From: a virus
Direction: 5' to 3' (one strand)
DNA: 37,125 nucleotides
Virus record (IMG/VR): IMGVR_UViG_3300043419_000809
Location: 1 to 37,125 of that record
Below, piece after piece: positions 21,918 to 30,216 of the stretch (positions are counted from its first letter, which is position 1; every line of letters starts with the position of its first letter). The notes beneath the pieces were generated by a model, which had not been told where the DNA came from, made no database searches, and worked only from the letters and a program-made list of their open reading frames with translations. A program made the translations under genes and the position numbers.

Positions 21918-22543
21918 GCGAACGCCCACGACCCATCGACATCGCCGGACGGCTTGGCATCTCCAAGCAACTCGTCAACGCCTACATCACCCAAGGGATG
22001 CCCATCGACTCCATCGAGGCGGCGGAGTCTTGGGTCATGTCGAGGCGCGCCGTCCGTGGAGGGTCGCAGGCCGGGGTCACCAGCGACAGGGACTTCAACG
22101 AGACGGTCGAGCGTCAGCGCGAACTGAAGGCTCTGGCCCACCGCAAGTACCTAGACGACCTCGCCAACGACTCGCCCGATGCCAGCAAGTCCTACTCGAC
22201 CTATGACAAACTGGTAAAGACGCTCATCACGATGGAGAAGGAACTCCACGCGCGCCAGATCGCCAGCCGTGAGTTCATCCGCACCCAGACCGCCATCGAG
22301 CGTTTCGGCAAGATACTGACCAACCTCCGCAACGAGTTGACCCAACTCGGGACCAAGGTGGCATCGAGGGCGAACCCAGACCACCCGGGGCGCGCGTTGA
22401 AGGCCATCGATGAGGAGATCACCCGCATCCTGTCCCGTGTGAGCGAGGCGGTGGCGGAGTCCGAGGAGGAGGTCAAGATGCCCGAGGCCGACCCAATTGA
22501 GGTTGACGGCACTACCGAGGAGGTCGATGATACCGAAGAATGA
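21914..22543 (+). CDS. Terminase small subunit (Nu1-like)
   Basis: The 209-aa protein opens with a helix-turn-helix (DIAGRLGISKQLVNAYITQG, MPIDSIEAAESWV) like that of Nu1-type small terminases, followed by a long helical part (ETVERQRELKALAHRKYLDD, YSTYDKLVKTLITMEKELHA) and an acidic tail. The small subunit recognises phage DNA for the large subunit. The order small subunit, large subunit, gpW-like, portal, protease matches lambda. A PP-loop gene intervenes before the large subunit. Confidence 0.8.
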   Translation: MSERPRPIDIAGRLGISKQLVNAYITQGMPIDSIEAAESWVMSRRAVRGGSQAGVTSDRDFNETVERQRELKALAHRKYLDDLANDSPDASKSYSTYDKLVKTLITMEKELHARQIASREFIRTQTAIERFGKILTNLRNELTQLGTKVASRANPDHPGRALKAIDEEITRILSRVSEAVAESEEEVKMPEADPIEVDGTTEEVDDTEE

Positions 22544-23412
22544 GTTATTTCGAGCCACCCCCCCCCACAAAATACACCGTACTGAACCTAGGTGCTGGTG
22601 TGCAATCTTCCGCGCTCGCTTTGATGGCGGCTAAAGGAGAAGTTGGCCCTATGCCGGACTTTGCCGTGTTTGCCGACACACAGGCCGAACCAACGAGCGT
22701 CTACAAGTGGCTCGACTGGCTGGAGACGCAGTTGCCGTTCCCCGTGATCCGTGTGACCAAGGGTAGCCTAACGGAAAGCATCTTGAAGATTAGGATTAAA
22801 GAAAAGTGCAAGTATTCCGAAGCACCCATGACTTACCTTCGAACGAACATCCCTGTTTATGGACTAACACCAAGCGGAGAAGTTCGCCCTGCGTTGGGTC
22901 GTGCTTGTACTGCTGACTTTAAGGTGGCTCCAATTTTGAAGGAAATCAGAAAGCGTTGCCAGATTAAGCATGGTCAGAAAGATGTAACCGTTACTCAATG
23001 GATTGGCATTTCCTATGATGAGATGCAACGGATGAAACTACCGAGTAACGCTTGGACGCAACACCGCTGGCCTTTGATTGAAAAACGGATGACCCGTACT
23101 CATTGTAAAGATTGGATGGTTAAAAATGGTTACCCAGAACCTCCTAGGTCTGCCTGTTACTATTGCCCATTCCATGATGATGATGAATGGCGTAGACTAA
23201 AGAAAGAAGATCCAGAACATTTTGCCAAGGCTGTCGAGTTCGACAAGACATATCGCAGGCTTCAAAATGAGAACCCTGGAGGTTTGCGTATTGAGGTTTA
23301 TCTGCACAAGTCCTGCAAGCCGCTGGATGAGGTGGATTTCGACTCCGATCCAGATTGCGGTCAGATTGACTTCGACTTCAAATCCGAGTGCGAGGGTATG
23401 TGCGGACTGTGA
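22540..23412 (+). CDS. PP-loop (PAPS-reductase/DndC-like) protein between terminase genes
   Basis: The 290-aa protein has an N-terminal PP-loop variant LNLGAGVQSSALAL (residues 15-28) in place of SGGKDS, then FADTQAEP and FPVIRVTKGS, RACTADFKVAPI (Cys123) and RSACYYCPFHDDDEW (Cys206, Cys209). This is the pattern of PAPS reductase-like adenine nucleotide alpha-hydrolases, a family that includes DndC of DNA phosphorothioation and tRNA sulphuration enzymes. The three Cys may bind an iron-sulphur cluster. The gene is less GC-rich than both terminase genes and overlaps them (ATGA, GTGA), so it appears gained. Substrate unknown; DNA modification before packaging is an inference. Confidence 0.7.
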   Translation: MSYFEPPPPTKYTVLNLGAGVQSSALALMAAKGEVGPMPDFAVFADTQAEPTSVYKWLDWLETQLPFPVIRVTKGSLTESILKIRIKEKCKYSEAPMTYLRTNIPVYGLTPSGEVRPALGRACTADFKVAPILKEIRKRCQIKHGQKDVTVTQWIGISYDEMQRMKLPSNAWTQHRWPLIEKRMTRTHCKDWMVKNGYPEPPRSACYYCPFHDDDEWRRLKKEDPEHFAKAVEFDKTYRRLQNENPGGLRIEVYLHKSCKPLDEVDFDSDPDCGQIDFDFKSECEGMCGL

Positions 23413-25256
23413 GCGACCAGACGGCTGACCTCTACGAGTCGCACCTGCGAGCGTTGCTGGCCCCAGACCCAGACGGGGACATCGTGGACTGGCTGGAGTC
23501 CAATGTGAAGAATATGCCGGGGCCGATGCCAGGTGCGTTTAGGGTCGAGTCCACGCCGTACCTGTCGCCCATCCTGCGGGCGATGACCGATCCCGAGATA
23601 CACACCATCGTGGTCTTTGGTGCCGTCCAGATGGGCAAGTCCACCCTGCTGGAACTCTGGTCCGCCTACATCGCCGCCCGCACACCCGGTCCGGCCCTGC
23701 TCTTGCAGGATGTGGACTTGAACGCCAAGGACTGGCAGGCGAACCGCCTCAAGCCAATTTGGGAGGCTACGCCAGCCGCGCAAGCCAAGATGAGCCAGAC
23801 GGAGAAGTCCAACTGGCATACCCACCAGTTCCAGCGATGCACGATGTGGGTGCTGGGTGCCGACAACAAGCGAAACCTGCAACGCCGTTCCATCCGCTTC
23901 CTCGGCGGGGACGAAGTGTGGTCGTGGAAGAAGGGTCACCTTGGCGAAGCCCAGCGTCGCCGCACCGCCTTCACTTGGAACGGCAAGTCCGTGTTCATCT
24001 CGCAGGGCGGGGTCGAAGGCGATGACATCACGAACCTCTGGAACACCTCCGACCGCCGTGAATGGATGTTCCGTTGCCTGTCGTGCCACACGCTCCAGGC
24101 TTACGAGTGGGAGCAGTTGATCTACCCCGAGGATGCCAAGGGCGGCGGAGGCTGGGAAATCGAGAAGGTCAAGAAGGGCATCAAGTACCGCTGTAAGTCG
24201 TGCGGTCAGATGCACGATGACTCTTTCGCCGTCCGGCAGGAGATGAACCTCAAGGCCGAGTATGTGCCGATGAACCCGTCCGCACCGAAGGGTGTGGTCG
24301 GCTTCCATTGGAACTCGCTGTGCGCCCAATGGGGCTTGTCGTGGGGCGACCTTGCGGAAGAAGCCATCAACGCCAAGCGCGCCTACGATGAACACGGGGA
24401 CGATACGGCCCGCATCGAGTTCAAGCAGAAGCGGCTCGCCGTGTCGTGGGTCGAGAACCCGGACGAGGACGGCGGCGAGGTCATGCCCAGCGGCTACAAG
24501 ATGGCTGACCCGTGGAACGATGAGGCGGCGATGGTGGACGGCAAGTTGATGCCCGCACCCATCACGGACGACCACCGCAAGTCCAAGCAGTTCGCCTGGC
24601 TACGCTCGCTCAATGTCGATGTGCAACGCAACGGCTACTACGCCGTCTGCCGCAGTTGGGCGACCGATGGCAAGTCCCGTGGCAAGGAGTGGGCGTTCCT
24701 CGCCACCGAGGACGATCTGCGGGCTTTCCAACTCAAGCATGAGGTATCTAACTTCTTCGTCTTTCTGGACTCGGGTGACGGTCCGAATACTGATGCCGTG
24801 TATCGCCTGTGCGCCAAGTATGGATGGAACGCCACCAAGGGCGCGGGACAGAACGAGTTTGCCTGGCGTATCCAGACCCCTTACGGCATCAAGGTCGCCT
24901 ACCGTCCCTACTCTCGGGCAAAGGTGATCCAAGTCGGCGCGCAGTCCTGCAAACTGTTCCTGTACTCCAACCTAGTGTTCAAGGATGCCCTTGCCCGCCT
25001 ACGCAGGGCCGGGGCGCACACCTACCCCGAGGACTTCGGGGACGAGTACCGCAAGCAGATGCAGTCCGAGCATCGGACCAAGAACAACGCCGGAACCCCC
25101 ATCTGGGTACCCATCGGTGACCGGGCTAACCACCTGTGGGACTGTGAAGTTCAAGGCATCCTATTCGCCATGATGTCGAAGATCATCGGCAAGGGTAAGA
25201 ACAAGGGGGCGACGGTGGCGGAGGAGAAACCTGCGGTCGAAGCAGAAACCGCTTGA
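23409..25256 (+). CDS. Terminase large subunit (lambda gpA-like)
   Basis: The 615-aa packaging ATPase has Walker A GAVQMGKST near residues 72-80, Walker B-like RRSIRFLGGDEVW, and a zinc ribbon (CLSCHTLQAYEW ... YRCKSCG) as in gpA-type terminases. The C-terminal half contains conserved acidic segments (FFVFLDSGDGPNTDAVYRL) consistent with the RNase H-like nuclease. The GTG start at 23409 overlaps the upstream stop. This protein pumps DNA into the prohead and cuts the concatemer. Confidence 0.9.
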   Translation: MSDQTADLYESHLRALLAPDPDGDIVDWLESNVKNMPGPMPGAFRVESTPYLSPILRAMTDPEIHTIVVFGAVQMGKSTLLELWSAYIAARTPGPALLLQDVDLNAKDWQANRLKPIWEATPAAQAKMSQTEKSNWHTHQFQRCTMWVLGADNKRNLQRRSIRFLGGDEVWSWKKGHLGEAQRRRTAFTWNGKSVFISQGGVEGDDITNLWNTSDRREWMFRCLSCHTLQAYEWEQLIYPEDAKGGGGWEIEKVKKGIKYRCKSCGQMHDDSFAVRQEMNLKAEYVPMNPSAPKGVVGFHWNSLCAQWGLSWGDLAEEAINAKRAYDEHGDDTARIEFKQKRLAVSWVENPDEDGGEVMPSGYKMADPWNDEAAMVDGKLMPAPITDDHRKSKQFAWLRSLNVDVQRNGYYAVCRSWATDGKSRGKEWAFLATEDDLRAFQLKHEVSNFFVFLDSGDGPNTDAVYRLCAKYGWNATKGAGQNEFAWRIQTPYGIKVAYRPYSRAKVIQVGAQSCKLFLYSNLVFKDALARLRRAGAHTYPEDFGDEYRKQMQSEHRTKNNAGTPIWVPIGDRANHLWDCEVQGILFAMMSKIIGKGKNKGATVAEEKPAVEAETA

Positions 25257-25381
25257 CCTGCCCCACCTCACGGGTAGGTTCCCTACCAGTCGGCGGTTCA
25301 CGCGCATGGGGTGTCATTGGTGGCTCTGGTGGCGCAAGGTGTGAACCGCCGACCCCTCTCTTTACATCGGGCTAATTCCAA
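25257..25381. other. Structured intergenic segment after the terminase gene
   Basis: GTCGGCGGTTCAC (25289-25301) and GTGAACCGCCGAC (25341-25353) are a perfect 13-bp inverted repeat around a 39-base loop. Another small hairpin, GGTAGG-TTC-CCTACC, lies near 25274-25288. CCCTCTCTTT follows the long stem, so it may stop transcription, protect RNA or be a cis element. The first late motif follows at 25361. Confidence 0.75.
25361..25380 (+). promoter_or_regulatory. Late motif copy 1 (before gpW-like gene)
   Basis: TTTACA-TCGG-GCTAATTCCA precedes the ATG at 25382 by one or two bases. It matches the motif TTGACA-N4-GCTAATTCC found five times in the structural arm, with one mismatch. Confidence 0.7.
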
Positions 25382-25648
25382 ATGGCGCGAGCAACTGGTA
25401 TTTTCACGATTTTGTCGATTGCCGACATCGAGGACATCGTTGCGCGCGCCGTCGCCCTGCTGAAAGAGGGCAAGACCATGATGGAGTACACCGACTCGGG
25501 TACCTCCGTGGTGAAAGGTTGGCCCATCGACATCCAGACGGTGATGCTTGAGGCCCGTTACGCCCTGCAACTGAAAGACCCCCAGAAGTATGGGCAGGTC
25601 GATAAGGTTCGTGTCTACAACGGCCTTAACAACTTCCGTTCGATGTAA
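25382..25648 (+). CDS. gpW-like head-tail joining protein
   Basis: The 88-aa product sits exactly between the large terminase and the portal, the position of lambda gpW. The segment ALLKEGKTMMEYTDSGTSVV and DIQTVMLEARYALQLKDPQ resembles the helix-strand-helix of the family. The stop overlaps the portal start (TAATG). Similarity is weak, so position carries most of the weight. Confidence 0.6.
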   Translation: MARATGIFTILSIADIEDIVARAVALLKEGKTMMEYTDSGTSVVKGWPIDIQTVMLEARYALQLKDPQKYGQVDKVRVYNGLNNFRSM

Positions 25649-27264
25649 TGAGCAACGCCCCCCGCAAGAAGAAGAAAACGCCCGTAGTCCGCGCCGAGAA
25701 GCCCACGCTTCCGAAGGCTGGGGACTTCACGCCGAAGAAGCAGGCGAGCGCGGGGCCGGGCATCTTCAGCAATTTCGAGTCCGCCAAGTTCAGCAACAAG
25801 CGTTCTTGGATTTGGTCGTCCTGGCCCCAGGACTTCAAGAAAACCATGACGGTGTTCGACCGCATGGAGACGACCCGCAGGATGCGGTACTTGGAACTCA
25901 ATGCGGGCCTCATCCGACAGGCGATTGGGGACATGGCATTGTACTCGGTCGGCTCTGGGATCAAGCCGCAGGCGGAGTCCGGCGACGAGGTTTGGGACGA
26001 TGCCGCCGAAGCCTACTTCCGTGAATGGGCGGAGAAGAACACCGACATCACGGGACGCTACTCGCTCTTTGAACTCCAGCACATCGTCTGCCGTCTGATG
26101 GACCGAGATGGCGAGTGCTTCATCGTCAAGACCCGTGGTCCAGGTGGTGCGCCCAAGTTGCAGGTCATCGAGTCGCACCGTGTCGGCAACGCCGCCTCTG
26201 GCGCGCCGCCCCCCGGCATGGTGGACGGCATCATGTTCGGCCCCTACGGTGCGCCGGTCTACTACAACATCTTGCGTTCGGACGGCTCCAGCCGACAGGT
26301 TCCCGCCAACGCCGTCCTGCACCTATACGAGCCGGAACTAGCCTCTGGCGCGCGCGCTTACAGCCCCCTTCAGCACAGCATCAACAACATCATCGACATG
26401 ATGGAAATCTTGTCGCTGGAGAAGTTGGCGGTTAAGACCAGTTCGGACATCACCCGCACGATCACCCGTGAGAACCCGCAGTTCGACGGCTCGCAGTCTG
26501 ACTTTGAAGCCTTCGGGATGCGTCCGCAGGATTACGGCAACAACGGGCTGACGGACCCCAACGAAGCCTCGACCTTCATCGGCGGCAAAATCCTGTCCCT
26601 TGCCCCTGGCGAGAAGTTGGAGTCCTTTGAGTCGTCCCGCCCGAACCAAGCGTTCACGGGCTTCATCGACCACCTCATCCGTGACTCGCTCTCGGGCTTC
26701 CTGCCCTACGAGTTCACCTACGACCCGACCAAGATTGGCGGTGCGTCCGTTCGCCTCATCATCGCCAAGGCCGACCGCAAGTTCCAGCACCGCCAGTCCA
26801 TCCTCATCCAGCGGTTCCTCACCCCGGTCTGGGGCTATGTCATCGGCAACGCCATCAAGGACGGCATCCTGCCCGCCAACGACTACTGGCACCGAGTCCA
26901 ATGGACGACCCCCCGCCGTGTCACCGTGGACACCGGGCGCGATGCCATCGCCAACCGCGCCGACATCAAGGCTGGCCTCAAGTCTTGGACCCAGCACCAA
27001 CTGGAGATGGGCAACGACCCGAAGGCGGTCGCCCGTGAACTGTTCGCCGAGAAGGCCCACTTTAAGCAACTTGCCGAGGAGTTCGGCCTCCAGGTTTCCT
27101 CCGCCATCATGCCCGAGAATGTGGCTCCCTCCGATGTCGATGCCGCCTATCAGAGCGATGACGAGAAGGAGAAGGCGGCGATGGATGACGGCGCGAAGAT
27201 CGAAGCCGACCCGGACGACCCCAATGTTGGCCCCGACCCTCTGAACGAACCTTCCGATGAATAA
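25648..27264 (+). CDS. Portal protein (lambda gpB-like)
   Basis: The 538-aa protein has the order and segments of lambda-family portals: RRMRYLELNAGLIRQAIGDM, MDRDGECFIVKTRGPGGAPK, LQVIESHRVGN, HLYEPELASGARAYSPLQHS and DSLSGFLPYEFTYDPTKIGG. The portal ring is the channel for DNA and the site of tail joining. The C-terminus is acidic (DPDDPNVGPDPLNEPSDE). The protease gene overlaps it by eight bases. Confidence 0.9.
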   Translation: MSNAPRKKKKTPVVRAEKPTLPKAGDFTPKKQASAGPGIFSNFESAKFSNKRSWIWSSWPQDFKKTMTVFDRMETTRRMRYLELNAGLIRQAIGDMALYSVGSGIKPQAESGDEVWDDAAEAYFREWAEKNTDITGRYSLFELQHIVCRLMDRDGECFIVKTRGPGGAPKLQVIESHRVGNAASGAPPPGMVDGIMFGPYGAPVYYNILRSDGSSRQVPANAVLHLYEPELASGARAYSPLQHSINNIIDMMEILSLEKLAVKTSSDITRTITRENPQFDGSQSDFEAFGMRPQDYGNNGLTDPNEASTFIGGKILSLAPGEKLESFESSRPNQAFTGFIDHLIRDSLSGFLPYEFTYDPTKIGGASVRLIIAKADRKFQHRQSILIQRFLTPVWGYVIGNAIKDGILPANDYWHRVQWTTPRRVTVDTGRDAIANRADIKAGLKSWTQHQLEMGNDPKAVARELFAEKAHFKQLAEEFGLQVSSAIMPENVAPSDVDAAYQSDDEKEKAAMDDGAKIEADPDDPNVGPDPLNEPSDE

Positions 27265-28318
27265 CCTTCACGCCGCCTACCACAACGGGACTCCGATGCT
27301 CATCGAGTCCTACAAGGCCAAGTCTCACCTTGAACGGGTTGCCCAGTTCGACCCTACCGCCATCCAAGCCAATTCGGACATCGAGGATACGCTTGAACTC
27401 ATCTTCGGGCCGCGCCCCAAGATGGCGAAGAACGCTGGCCTTGCCGTGATCCCCGTGAAGGGTGTCATCGGTTGCGGAATCAGCGAAATCGACAAGATGA
27501 CTGGTTCCTGCGATGTCGAGGATATCGAGGAGATGCTGGAGGACGCCGAGCGTGACGACAACATCAAGGTCATCATCTTCGATGTGGACTCCCCTGGCGG
27601 TACGGTGACGGGTGTCCCCGAACTCGCCAAGCGTATCCGCAAGTGCAAGAAGCGCACCATCGGCTGGACCTGCAAGCAGGCTTGCTCCGGCGGTTTCTGG
27701 CTCCTCTCGCAATGCGATGAGGTCTGGGTCAGCGGCTCGTCCATCGTGGGCAACATCGGTTGCTTCATGGGCTTCCTCAACGAAGCCAAGGCGTACGAGA
27801 TGGAAGGCTACAAGGTCGAGTTGTTCAAGTCTGGCTGGGCGAAGGCCGCTGGCTACCCCGGCACCGAAACGACCCCCGAGCAGAAAGCCCTGTTCCTTGC
27901 CGATGTGAAGGAAACGCACGACTGGTTCATCATGGATGTTTCCTCGGTCCGCACGATGGCGAAGGTCGAGGATATGCAGGGTCAATGCTGGTCCGGTCGC
28001 CAAGCCGCCGCCAAGTTGCTGGTCACGGGCATCAAGGACTCCCTCGATGACCTGCTCATGTACATTGACGAGGAAATCTACGAAGCCTACGAGGGCGCGG
28101 AGCCTTCGGTCGGCAACATCGGCACCTACGCCAAGGCAATCTCCGCCGAAGTCACCCCCGAGCAGGGCAAGGACGAGGACGGCACCGCCCCCATCTCGGG
28201 CGACAAGAAGAAGAAAAAGAAGGCCGATGGCGAAGAAGATGACGAGGAGGGCGAGAAGGAATTGCCCGATGACCCGGGGTGCAACCCCATCATCACGGAC
28301 GAAAAGACCAAGGGCTAA
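27257..28318 (+). CDS. S49-family prohead protease (gpC-like)
   Basis: The 353-aa protein has the ClpP-like S49 signature: VIIFDVDSPGGTVTGV, QACSGGFWLLS with nucleophile Ser144, and ELFKSGWAKAAG with the probable base Lys191. The last 70 residues are Lys-rich then acidic (DKKKKKKADGEEDDEE). In lambda the equivalent protease matures prohead proteins and its C-terminus also gives the scaffold. A separate scaffold-like gene follows here. Confidence 0.88.
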   Translation: MNNLHAAYHNGTPMLIESYKAKSHLERVAQFDPTAIQANSDIEDTLELIFGPRPKMAKNAGLAVIPVKGVIGCGISEIDKMTGSCDVEDIEEMLEDAERDDNIKVIIFDVDSPGGTVTGVPELAKRIRKCKKRTIGWTCKQACSGGFWLLSQCDEVWVSGSSIVGNIGCFMGFLNEAKAYEMEGYKVELFKSGWAKAAGYPGTETTPEQKALFLADVKETHDWFIMDVSSVRTMAKVEDMQGQCWSGRQAAAKLLVTGIKDSLDDLLMYIDEEIYEAYEGAEPSVGNIGTYAKAISAEVTPEQGKDEDGTAPISGDKKKKKKADGEEDDEEGEKELPDDPGCNPIITDEKTKG

Positions 28319-28319
28319 C

Positions 28320-28340
28320 TTGACACCCTGCTAATTCCAA
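28320..28340 (+). promoter_or_regulatory. Late motif copy 2 (before scaffold-like gene)
   Basis: TTGACA-CCCT-GCTAATTCCAA lies one base before the ATG at 28342. Confidence 0.75.
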
Positions 28341-28341
28341 A

Positions 28342-28812
28342 ATGAGCAAACTGTCCCTGGAAGAACGGTTCAACGCCCTCCAAGCGGCGTTCACGGGCAA
28401 GACCACCGAGGTCGAGTCCAAGGTTGCCGAAGTGTCTGCCCTCACCGCCAAGATCAGCGAACTGGATGGCGTGGTCGCCTCCAAGGAAGCCAGCCTCATC
28501 GAGATGAACGCCAAGTTCACCGAAGCGACCGAGAAGTTCGCCGCCTCGGAAACCATCATCGCCAGCCTCCGTTCCGAACTGGAACAGGCGAAGGCCGCGC
28601 ATGAGTCCGCTGGTAAGAAGGCCGCCAACATCGTGGCCTCGGTCGGCGTGAACCCGGTCGAAGTCTCGCCCGCCGATATCGCCGTGTCCGCCAAGTCGGA
28701 CCAGGATGTTGCCGATGAATGGGTCGCCCTCAAGCAGAAGGATGCCAAGGCCGCTTCGGCTTTCTACACGGCTAACCGCCCCGCCATCCTGCGCGCTTCC
28801 GGCCTCAAGTAA
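28342..28812 (+). CDS. Scaffold-like coiled-coil protein
   Basis: The 156-aa protein is a long coiled coil (EERFNALQAAFTGKTTEVES, SEVSALTAK-like heptads, LRSELEQAKAAHESAGKKA) followed by a helical C-terminus (ADEWVALKQKDAKAASAFYT). Its size, helical nature and place before the coat protein match phage scaffolding proteins, which shape the prohead and leave before maturation. No sequence family is recognised. Confidence 0.7.
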   Translation: MSKLSLEERFNALQAAFTGKTTEVESKVAEVSALTAKISELDGVVASKEASLIEMNAKFTEATEKFAASETIIASLRSELEQAKAAHESAGKKAANIVASVGVNPVEVSPADIAVSAKSDQDVADEWVALKQKDAKAASAFYTANRPAILRASGLK

Positions 28813-28846
28813 TTTCCCCCTCACTCTAACCCCGTAAAATACTAAT

Positions 28847-29761
28847 ATGTCCAACTCCATTGGTGGCTTGACCCTCCAACTCGTTGCCGAGGAAAGCCTC
28901 CGCACCCTCGTCCCCGAACTCGTGCCGCTGACCAAGATCGCCGTCACCGACTTCGGTTCCTATGTCGCCGAGCGCGGCTCCACGGTCCACACCCGCTACG
29001 CTGGTTCCTTCACCTCGTCGAAGTACAACCCGGCTAACGGCTATGTCCCGACCAACGCCGACTCGACCGATGTCGCCATCACCCTTGAAGAACCCGACTA
29101 TGTTGATGTCGCCTTCACGGATTTCGAGGCTTCCACGCTCTCCCTTGAGCGCCTCCGCCGCCTGTTCATGGCTCCGATGGCTAACGCCATCCAGTTGTCC
29201 CTGTTCAAGGCCGTTCTCGGCAAGGTGACCAACGCCAACTTCTCCGCCAAGGCTTACAACGGCACCCAGGCTCTGTTCGACCGCAAGGCCGTTGCCGCCG
29301 CCGCCACGAACCTCACCAAGGCGAACCTGCCTCACAACGACCGCGCCCTCCTGCTCTCGCCGGACGCGCTGGGCCAGTTGGTGCAGGATCCGTCCGTTGC
29401 CCAGACCTTCTCGTACGGCGTCTCGGATGTCATCCAGAACAACGCCATCGACAAGAAACTCCACGGCTTCTCCGTCAGCGAGTTCAACGGCTTCGCTGGC
29501 CTCGGCACCCCGACCACGGAAGGTCTGAACGGCATCGCTTCCTGCCGTGAGGGTCTGGTGATCGTCACCCGAGTCCCTGCCGCCCCGACCACGGGTGGTG
29601 GCGAACAGATGAATGTGACCGACCCCGAGTCCGGCTTCACCTTCGCGCTCCGCTACTTCTACAACTGGCAGATGGGTACCCACAATATGCAGGCCGTCTG
29701 GCTCCAGGGTACCTCCGTTGGCAACCCCAACGCCCTCCAGCGCATCATCTTCACCGCCTAA
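28847..29761 (+). CDS. Major capsid protein
   Basis: The 304-aa protein lies where coat genes lie, after the scaffold-like gene. It contains KIAVTDFGSYVAERGSTVHT and ADSTDVAITLEEPDYVDVAF, similar to P22-type coat or HK97-fold major capsid proteins, and DRALLLSPDALGQLVQDPSV near the middle. It would form the shell. The leader is short and nearly free of G (CTAACCCCGTAAAATACTAAT). A strong hairpin follows the stop. Confidence 0.85.
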   Translation: MSNSIGGLTLQLVAEESLRTLVPELVPLTKIAVTDFGSYVAERGSTVHTRYAGSFTSSKYNPANGYVPTNADSTDVAITLEEPDYVDVAFTDFEASTLSLERLRRLFMAPMANAIQLSLFKAVLGKVTNANFSAKAYNGTQALFDRKAVAAAATNLTKANLPHNDRALLLSPDALGQLVQDPSVAQTFSYGVSDVIQNNAIDKKLHGFSVSEFNGFAGLGTPTTEGLNGIASCREGLVIVTRVPAAPTTGGGEQMNVTDPESGFTFALRYFYNWQMGTHNMQAVWLQGTSVGNPNALQRIIFTA

Positions 29762-29810
29762 TCAGCGGTCAGTTTAGGGGGCGGTTCACCGACCCCGATG
29801 CGACAATGCC

Positions 29811-29855
29811 GAGAGGCCCATCTCCTTGCCATAGGAGGTGGGCTTCTCCCTTTTG
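29811..29855 (+). terminator. Terminator-like hairpin after the coat gene
   Basis: GAGAGGCCCATCTCC and GGAGGTGGGCTTCTC form a 15-base stem with two wobble pairs around an eight-base loop. CCTTTTGG follows, a weak T tract. It would separate coat transcripts from the next late motif. Confidence 0.65.
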
Positions 29856-29856
29856 G

Positions 29857-29876
29857 TTGACACCCCGCTAATTCCA
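29857..29876 (+). promoter_or_regulatory. Late motif copy 3 (before joining gene)
   Basis: TTGACA-CCCC-GCTAATTCCA lies one base before the ATG at 29878. Confidence 0.75.
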
Positions 29877-29877
29877 G

Positions 29878-30216
29878 ATGGCAGACCTTCCCGCAGAATG
29901 GGCGACCGATGCCCTTGAAATCCTTGGGGAAATCCCGAAGGCGGTCACCGTCAAGAATGTGCCGGGTGGCACCCCCGTCCCCCTCAACGCGCTGATGAGC
30001 CAGCCTGCCATCATGCAGGACTTGGAGACGGGCGGTTTCACCTCCTCGACCTCGTTTGATGTTAAGTTCCTGCGGTCTGGTCTGGTATCCCACCCGGGGC
30101 TGGTGGCCCACGGCAACATCATCGCCTACAACGGAGAGCAGTATCGCATCATGACGGTCACCGACCGACCTCCCTCGGCGTGGGTGATCTGCAAGGTGCA
30201 GACGCTGGTGCAGTAA
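29878..30216 (+). CDS. Head-tail joining/head-closure protein candidate
   Basis: The 112-aa protein follows the coat gene, the usual place of head completion or head-closure proteins. The middle and end (GFTSSTSFDVKFLRSGLVSH, GNIIAYNGEQYRIMTVTDRP) look beta-rich, as in gpFII/SPP1 gp16-type proteins. The stop overlaps the next ATG. Family not recognised; position and size only. Confidence 0.6.
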   Translation: MADLPAEWATDALEILGEIPKAVTVKNVPGGTPVPLNALMSQPAIMQDLETGGFTSSTSFDVKFLRSGLVSHPGLVAHGNIIAYNGEQYRIMTVTDRPPSAWVICKVQTLVQ

